A DNA stretch of 64,000 nucleotides from Apis mellifera (lineage: Eukaryota > Arthropoda > Insecta > Hymenoptera > Apidae), in the NCBI RefSeq assembly GCF_003254395.2, contig NC_037641.1, positions 12,238,501 through 12,302,500 on the forward strand. The letters run 5' to 3'. The notes beneath the pieces are model-generated. The model did not search any database. It saw only the letters and a program-made list of their open reading frames with translations, and had not been told where the DNA came from. The translations under genes and the position numbers were made by a program. Positions 60,449 through 64,000 of this stretch are shown here, one piece after another; the first letter of the stretch is position 1, and each line of letters opens with the position of its first letter.

Positions 60449-60505
<57 letters not shown>
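60449..60505. repeat. (AT)n microsatellite
   Basis: A 57-bp near-perfect AT dinucleotide run. Confidence 0.95.
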
Positions 60506-60507
<2 letters not shown>

Positions 60508-62170
60508 TCGATAACACGCGGAAGAGGGAGTAATACCGTACTACCGTCGTCGTCCCGTGGCTGAGCTTATATAGCCGGGTTATATAGGTTATATATCGCG
60601 CTCTTTGATCTTTAAAAAGAATTCAATTTGCCTGGAGATTGAGCCAGGGTCACCGAACCGCGCGCAAACGTCGATCGCCCCTCTCCCTCAAGGGGGTGCG
60701 CACAGAATCGGTCGCTTTCCCTCGAAAACTGTTCCATCCTGTCACCCGTGTCCCGTGTCTTTTCCTCCTCCTCCCCTCCCCTTCCCCCTCTGTCCCGTTT
60801 TTCCGATTAAATTCGAACCTTCGACTTCTCCCTCTCTCTCTCTCTCTTTCGCGTTTCTTAACCAAGTTGGAGGGAAACAGAATACTGAGACTGATTTCTG
60901 AAAGTACGGTGTACGGATTGAACGACGGCCAAAGTCTGGGACGGGAGTGGAGAAAAGTCGGGCGGTTTGGGAGAAAAAGGAAGAGAGATAAAACTACCGA
61001 CTCGACTCGGCTCGACTCGACTCGATCCGGAATCGAAATCCGATCGGAAACGCGGCGGTGGCCGCGTTGTCGACTCGGAACGAATATTCGAAACGGAAGG
61101 CGGGAGGGGGGGGGGAGAGACGTTACCAGCTCTTGGCCGAGCTCGTAAACGAGCATTCGCATGATATCTTAATATCCTTAACGGCGACCTTCGCCAAACA
61201 CCGAGGACTTAAAAACTTAAAAACGTTTTTCTTAACCGACTACGACGACGACGACGATGGCGACGGTTTTTTTCTCGCTCGATACGAGCGGAATAAACGA
61301 AACACGGGGAAACGAATATTGGGGCGCGGATATATCTGGCTTTGGCCAGAATTTAAATTTAACTCGGCCCGTTTCGCTCGTTTCTACCTCGCCTCGTAAT
61401 CGTATTAACCGGGACCCACTGCGAACAGTTTTTTCTCTCTTTCTCCCTTCCTTTCTTTCTTTCTTTCTTTCACGCGGTTCGTTGAAAAAATACCCGCGAA
61501 TAATATCGTTCCGTACGGTATTTGCCTCTCATGCTCGACTCGCTCTCCCGTTCAAACGGACAATTTTCGGGAGGAAAGGAACTGGATGAAACGACGAACG
61601 GATTATCTCGTCTCGATCCATCCTCCCAAACTTTGAGATCATTGTCGAGGAAGAAAAAGAAGAAGATCGTTCGAAAAGTTTCTTCTTTCCAAGATCGGTG
61701 CATCGACTCCTCCTTTTTTTTTACGACGATACACTCGAAAGCTTTGCACCGCCACCCCTCGGGCAAGACGCTTAATTACCTTTTGTGGAAAGCTGCAGAA
61801 GTGTCTCGCGATCCTCTTAGCAATCTTCCTCTCTCTCTCTCTCTTACTCTGTGCACGCAGCTGAAAGGGATTCGTTTCCTCTCTCTCCCCCCCCTCGCGT
61901 TAACTCCGTGACCAGACATTAGCGTAATGCACGGGACGCGTGTCGGGTAAAATTCTCTAGCGAGTGGTGGTAGTAGTTGTGAGAGGGGGAGGAGGAGGAG
62001 AAAATCGATACGCGCTAACGAGCAGCGAAAAACCTTCTTCCGGCTCCCGTTTGCATGCTCCCCTCCCCCCTCGTCTTCCTTGGTCACCTCTCCACTTCCG
62101 TCAAAGGGAAGCCTAAGGGAGACCGGAATGGGAGGGACGAAATTCCGAGATTCGAAGAAAAAAAGGTGCC

Positions 62171-62231
62171 ACCTCCTCCTCCTCCTCCTCCTCCTCCTCC
62201 TCCTCTTTCTCCTCCTCCTCTTTCTTCTTCT
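62171..62231. repeat. (CTC/CTT)n trinucleotide array
   Basis: About 60 bp of CTC units with CTT variants. Confidence 0.92.
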
Positions 62232-63681
62232 TTCTCGAGCGCGAATAATCGACGACAAGGGGCTCACGTGGGATAATTTCACTTTGCTTGGACGCGATAA
62301 GGCGATTGCGGAATCGCGTGATCCCCCACGCTCCCCCGCCCCTTCGGTTCTTTTCGCAGCCGACGATCGGGAGCACCTCGATAAATAATTTCTAGGGAAG
62401 CATAAATAGGTTGGGTGAGACGCGGCTCGCGAAAGGGCGCGACGGAGGCTGCGAGCTGGCCGCAGGCCAGCGCCGTATTTCCCGCCATCGATGCTACCTT
62501 AAATCGTCGATGGAGAGAGAGAGAGAGAAAGGGAGGAAACCTTCGTGAGAGGCTTACGCGGATAACGAAGAGAGAGAGAGAGAGGTCGCGGAAACGAGGC
62601 GGAAATCGGACAACGAGGCGTTCCTGGCGGCTTTGATCGCGAAAGGAACACGCGTGCACGTGAATCCAATTACGCGGGATGAACACGTACCCTCGCTCCA
62701 ATTAACGGGAAAAACTAATTTTCGCGCGGCGTCGTCTCTCTCTCTCGCGCCTATTCTTCCCCCTCTTCTTTTGTCCTCGCTCGACCGTAGAATATCCCTT
62801 TTCCTCTGCTACCTATATGTATATGCTTTCTGTATATGCATATGTGTATATATATATACATATATATTTTTTATTTTCGAGCGGCGGATTGAACGCGCAC
62901 GGCCTGCTCGCTCTCGTTCCGCTGAATTTAATTTAGCACTTACCGTATTGGCGGGGGCCACGGTTAACCGTTTAACCGCCTAACGCCTTTGCCAACTTGG
63001 GAGAAAGGGAGGGGAGGGGAGGCGAGGGGAGGGGGAAGCCACGGTGGACAGGCCACCGTTTTCCACGGCTCGTGCGTCTAAATACGCGCGCGCTCGGTTT
63101 CACTTTTTTCCTTTTCATCCTTGTCTTGGAAGCTGGCTCGGTTCGCGGCACGCATCCATCCACCTTTGACTTGGATCGACTCGCCTTCGTGGCCGAAATA
63201 TTCGGAATAAAAAAGGGAACGTCGAGGACTCGGCTTTGAATCGACTTTGAAAGCGTTTAATTTCGTTTAACTTCTTTTTATATATATATTTTCTCGCGCG
63301 CCTTTTTCTTTAGCGGTCAACCGGAAAAAGAACCGAGAAACGAGAAGAAATCGCGGCGAATTCGAGCGAAATCTAATCTAAGGAAGAGAAGACAGAGAGA
63401 GAGAGAGAGAGAGAGAGGGAGGGACAGATGATGGTGCGTTACCGAAACCTTCCCTCCCTCTCCGGAAATGCAAGCCATTAGACGCAAGCCTCCCCCCTCC
63501 CTGCCTGCGCTCCAAGCCTTTTAATCAGGCTAATGCGTAGCTTCGAATTATTCTGTTTCCCTTTCCAACGCCGCCAACACAGAGGATATCGGGGAAGATT
63601 GCACAGGTGGAAATCAAATCCGGCCGCGTCAACATCGCTCCTCGAAGCGAAACGAGAACGAACAGGATCGAAATCCGCCCA

Positions 63682-64000
63682 CTTCGAGGAACGAAGAATC
63701 GTCATCGTTTTTTTTTTTTTTTTTGGTAGGTGACATCGACTATCGTTGCGAAACAGATAAAAAAGGAAAGAGAAATCACCTCGACGTTTCCGTGAATTCT
63801 TTTACGAAGGAACGAAACAGATAGCCGTATAAATCGCGTTATTTCCTCTTCGAGGAACGAAGAAGCGTCATCATTTTTTGCTGGGTGTTAACTGTCACTT
63901 TGAAGCGGGCAAAAGAGAGAGGAAGAGAGAGGAATTACTTTAACGCTTTCAAAAAAGGTGAATTTTTACGAAAGAACGAAACAAGTAACCCGTATTAAAT
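63682..64000. repeat. Diverged tandem duplication, period about 166 bp
   Basis: CTTCGAGGAACGAAGAATCG at 63682 and CTTCGAGGAACGAAGAAGCG at 63848 start two similar units. Both contain a T-run, a GGAAGAGA/GGAAAGAGA stretch and an end like ACGAAACA..TA.CCGTAT. The second copy reaches the window edge, so more copies may follow. Confidence 0.8.

Larger units (their letters stand above)
49011..64000. other. GC-rich intergenic or intronic DNA upstream of ed, no gene supported
   Basis: Fifteen kilobases of CpG-rich sequence broken by CT/GA tracts (about 49340-49420, 50020-50045, 54045-54080, 54260-54280, 62505-62585, 63390-63425). All open frames are short or low-complexity and change frame or strand without splice support. 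No protein family, tRNA or rRNA was recognised. Confidence 0.6.

Overview
This window is insect nuclear DNA, most likely from a bee-like hymenopteran. Introns are AT-rich, coding exons are GC-rich at third positions, CpG is abundant, simple repeats are common, and all three recognisable genes are multi-exon with GT-AG introns. No rRNA, tRNA, CRISPR array, or transposon with a recognisable protein was found. The species call is inference from composition and protein similarity remembered from the families.

Layout. (1) 1-22,716, + strand: the 3' half of the spectraplakin short stop (shot, MACF1/dystonin family). It holds two giant spectrin-repeat exons, an EF-hand pair, a GAS2 microtubule-binding domain, a block of alternative exons and a Gly-Ser-Arg tail with three EB1-binding SxIP motifs. 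(2) 25,233-34,803, - strand: a complete formin of the Cappuccino/Formin-2 family (capu). It has an N-myristoylation-like start, a proline-rich FH1, an FH2 domain and a basic Spire-binding-type tail. shot and capu are convergent. (3) 38,134-45,647, - strand: Echinoid (ed), an immunoglobulin adhesion receptor with signal peptide, seven Ig domains, fibronectin III, one membrane helix and the C-terminal EIIV PDZ ligand. (4) 45,648-64,000: GC-rich, repeat-littered DNA upstream of ed with no gene I can support. A good minus-strand splice donor at 48,655 could end a non-coding first exon of ed.

I rebuilt exon chains by hand from splice sites and reading phase. Phase closes across all junctions: shot (partial) 2,791 residues in one isoform, capu 1,102 residues, ed 1,183 residues. 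All three products act on the actin/microtubule cytoskeleton or on the junctions that anchor it.

Most interesting points: four phase-compatible candidate mutually exclusive exons (one only 14 nt) immediately after the GAS2 domain of shot; a 393-residue alternative cytoplasmic-tail exon for ed, spliceable in phase only from the membrane-spanning exon; and a long diverged inverted repeat (arms about 340 bp) inside a capu intron that could form a hairpin RNA.
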